NCBI GenBank assembly: GCA_965369805.1
Contig: CBDURG010000098.1
Span: forward strand, 1 to 7,074
Reading direction: 5' to 3'
Source: JAGLRQ01 sp965369805
GTDB taxonomy: Bacteria; Auribacterota; UBA6266
Length of the DNA stretch: 7,074 bases
In this document: piece after piece, positions 5,779 through 7,074 of the stretch
How positions within the stretch are numbered: position 1 is the stretch's first letter
How the letters are laid out: every line of letters begins with the position of its first letter
Notes under the pieces: generated by a model
The model's database searches: none
Seen by the model: only the letters and a program-made list of their open reading frames with translations
Told to the model about the DNA's origin: nothing
Made by a program: the position numbers and the translations under genes

Positions 5779-6865
5779 GATTTTTTACATCAAACAGGTG
5801 TTTAGTTCTCAAGCAAACTTTCACCAGAATAAGCATAACAGGCACTTCAATTAACACTCCTACTACCGCCGCTAATGATGCCCCTGAAGATAGGCCGAAA
5901 AGTATCGTTGAAGCAGCAATGGCAACCTCAAAATGATTGCTCGCTCCAATGAGAGCAGAAGGAGCAGCATCCCTATAGGGAAGCTTTAACCATCTTGCTG
6001 CCACGTACGTCAGTCCGAAAATAAGACATGTTTGTATAAAAAGAGGAACAGCAATCAGAAATATCGTATGCGGCTGATTTATAATAAGCTCCCCCTTTAA
6101 ACTAAATAAAAGAACAAGTGTAATGAGAAGAGCTCCGATAGAAACAGGAGTCAAATAATGTATAAACTTTTTCTCAAACCACTCAAAACCTTTTTTGGCT
6201 ATAATCATCTTTCGTGAGTGATAACCCAAAAAAAGCGGCAGGCCGACATATACCGCGACAGATAAAACAATCGTCTGCCATGGTATGGGCATTCTATTTA
6301 TTCCCAAAAGCCACCCACCCAAAGGAGCATAGAGAAATAACATTGTCAAAGAATTTATGGCTACCATAACAAGAGTATGGCCATCGTTTCCTTTGGATAA
6401 GTGCCCCCAGATGAGAACCATCGCCGTGCAAGGCGCAATGCCTAATAAAATACAGCCGGAGATATATGACCTGTATAGTTCTACACGCGTTCCGTCTTTT
6501 AAAATCTCGAATCCCGGAAGCCAGCCCTTAAAAAGTACTCCCAAAAACAGACTCGATATGGCCAGCATTGTAAACGGTTTAATACACCAATTAATAAATA
6601 GTGTCAGGATTACGGGCTTGGGGGCCTTTCCCGCTTTAATAACTTCGGCAAAGTCAATTTTGACCATAATCGGATACATCATAAAAAAAAGACATATTGC
6701 TATGGGTATCGACACCTGAAAGACAGCAAATCTATCCAGCGCAAGTACAGCACGCGGAAATAATTTCCCAAGCAAAATCCCCGAGCCAATGCATCCTACA
6801 ACCCATATTGTCAGGTACCTCTCAAAAAAACTTAATTTCAGCTCTTCGTGAACAACTTTTTCCAT
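5771..6865 (-). CDS. acr3: ACR3-family arsenite efflux permease
   Basis: A 364-residue integral membrane protein of the ACR3 branch of the BART superfamily. It exports arsenite, and sometimes antimonite, across the cytoplasmic membrane using the proton gradient. The sequence is hydrophobic almost throughout, consistent with ten membrane helices. Two hallmark motifs are clear: LGIAPCTAMVLIW with Cys146, matching the functionally essential cysteine of studied ACR3 proteins, and ALIGASNHFEVAIA with Glu313, matching their essential glutamate in the discontinuous helix. The length fits the family. The start (CAT at 6863-6865) has AGGA at 6876-6873, 7 bases upstream. Directly upstream, 9 bases away, is the end of a CcdA-superfamily gene, so the two are probably cotranscribed, with a promoter and any ArsR regulator beyond the right edge. 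Confidence in the family is very high. Confidence 0.96.
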   Translation of the reverse strand: MEKVVHEELKLSFFERYLTIWVVGCIGSGILLGKLFPRAVLALDRFAVFQVSIPIAICLFFMMYPIMVKIDFAEVIKAGKAPKPVILTLFINWCIKPFTMLAISSLFLGVLFKGWLPGFEILKDGTRVELYRSYISGCILLGIAPCTAMVLIWGHLSKGNDGHTLVMVAINSLTMLFLYAPLGGWLLGINRMPIPWQTIVLSVAVYVGLPLFLGYHSRKMIIAKKGFEWFEKKFIHYLTPVSIGALLITLVLLFSLKGELIINQPHTIFLIAVPLFIQTCLIFGLTYVAARWLKLPYRDAAPSALIGASNHFEVAIAASTILFGLSSGASLAAVVGVLIEVPVMLILVKVCLRTKHLFDVKNQF

Positions 6866-6872
6866 ACTCTTG

Positions 6873-6876
6873 TCCT
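6873..6876 (-). promoter_or_regulatory. Ribosome binding site of acr3, overlapping the upstream stop codon
   Basis: Read on the - strand, AGGA follows directly in TAGGA, so the Shine-Dalgarno sequence of acr3 overlaps the TAG stop of the upstream membrane protein. Spacing to the acr3 ATG is 7 bases. This arrangement favours translational coupling of the two genes. Confidence 0.6.
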
Positions 6877-7074
6877 ATAAAAAATCAGCTATAATGTGCG
6901 TCCAAACAAAATACAGCCCAACCAGAATAAATATGATTGCCGTAACTTTTTTCGCGTAATACTCAAGCCTGCGGAAATGATGAAACCACTTATCAAAAGA
7001 CTTCGCGCCAAACGCTATGCAAATCGAAAAAAACAAAACCGGCAATCCTGTGCCAAAACCATAGACAAAAGGCA
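6875..7074 (-). CDS. C-terminal fragment of a CcdA-superfamily membrane protein, possibly ArsG-like permease (5' end outside window)
   Basis: Only the last 65 codons are in the window; the frame is open to the right edge and ends at TAG (6877-6875). The fragment has one hydrophobic helix containing GTGLPVLFFSICIAFGA (about residues 7-23), a short basic-aromatic loop (FRRLEYYAKKVT, 33-44), and a final helix VTAIIFILVGLYFVWTHII (43-61). The GTGLPV motif, the positive loop and the final FILVGLYF helix are what I expect at the end of CcdA/DsbD-type transmembrane proteins. The group annotated as ArsG-family aminobenzylarsenical efflux permeases has this kind of C-terminus and often sits next to acr3 in anaerobes. 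Adjacency to acr3 supports that reading, but a thiol-disulfide electron carrier (CcdA) is the alternative. Family confidence is moderate and substrate confidence is low. Confidence 0.6.
   Translation of the reverse strand, partial: PFVYGFGTGLPVLFFSICIAFGAKSFDKWFHHFRRLEYYAKKVTAIIFILVGLYFVWTHIIADFL

Noticed and set aside
5775..5815. Weak inverted repeats near the convergent junction (TTGAT...ATCAA at about 5777-5793 and AAACAGGTGTTT at about 5793-5804) considered as a terminator
   Set aside because: Stems are only 5-6 bp and AT-rich or have a loop too small, and they lie in acr3 codons; no GC-rich stem with a T-run is present on either strand.
6357..6719. 120-codon + strand reading frame inside acr3
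   Set aside because: It is antisense to a clear ACR3 permease, and its translation does not resemble any protein I recognise.
1..7074. CRISPR arrays, insertion sequences, tRNA or rRNA genes, riboswitches
   Set aside because: No regularly spaced repeats, transposase-like frames, terminal inverted repeats or structured RNA signatures were seen, and intergenic gaps are at most about 34 bases.

Overview
The window (7,074 bases, AT-rich, roughly high-30s % GC by eye) is densely coded bacterial or archaeal DNA with no gene-free stretch longer than about 35 bases. The genes are rich in Fe-S, thiol and metal-binding proteins: a ferredoxin-containing ATPase, a radical SAM enzyme, a NifU-type scaffold and a CoA-disulfide-reductase-like flavoprotein. 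Together with an arsenite exporter, this suggests an anaerobe, possibly a sediment or subsurface lineage. The taxon cannot be fixed from sequence alone.

Layout. Seven genes run on the + strand from about 32 to 5774 and look like one operon, with gaps of 1 to 34 bases. In order they are: an FAD/NAD-dependent disulfide-oxidoreductase-type flavoprotein; a MinD/ParA-type P-loop ATPase with an inserted two-cluster ferredoxin domain (COG1149 type); a radical SAM protein of the COG0731/TYW1-related type; a DUF89 metal-dependent phosphatase-type protein; a class I SAM-dependent methyltransferase; a metallo-beta-lactamase-fold hydrolase of the COG1237 type; and a stand-alone NifU/IscU-type Fe-S scaffold. 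Two genes run on the - strand from the right-hand edge: the 3' end of a CcdA-superfamily membrane protein (best guess the ArsG-like group seen in arsenic clusters), then a complete ACR3 arsenite efflux permease. The two blocks meet tail to tail, with their stop codons overlapping inside a 12-bp palindrome.

How they may work together. The - strand pair is readable as the end of an arsenic-resistance operon. The + strand operon has no established joint function that I know of. Its parts would fit Fe-S or metallo-cofactor assembly (scaffold plus ferredoxin-ATPase), radical or methyl-transfer chemistry on a small molecule (radical SAM plus methyltransferase), clean-up of phosphorylated or damaged metabolites (DUF89, MBL hydrolase) and thiol redox (flavoprotein). 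That grouping is the most interesting feature of the window, but any pathway assignment is inference. Promoters for both transcription units lie outside the window, and I see no convincing factor-independent terminator between them.
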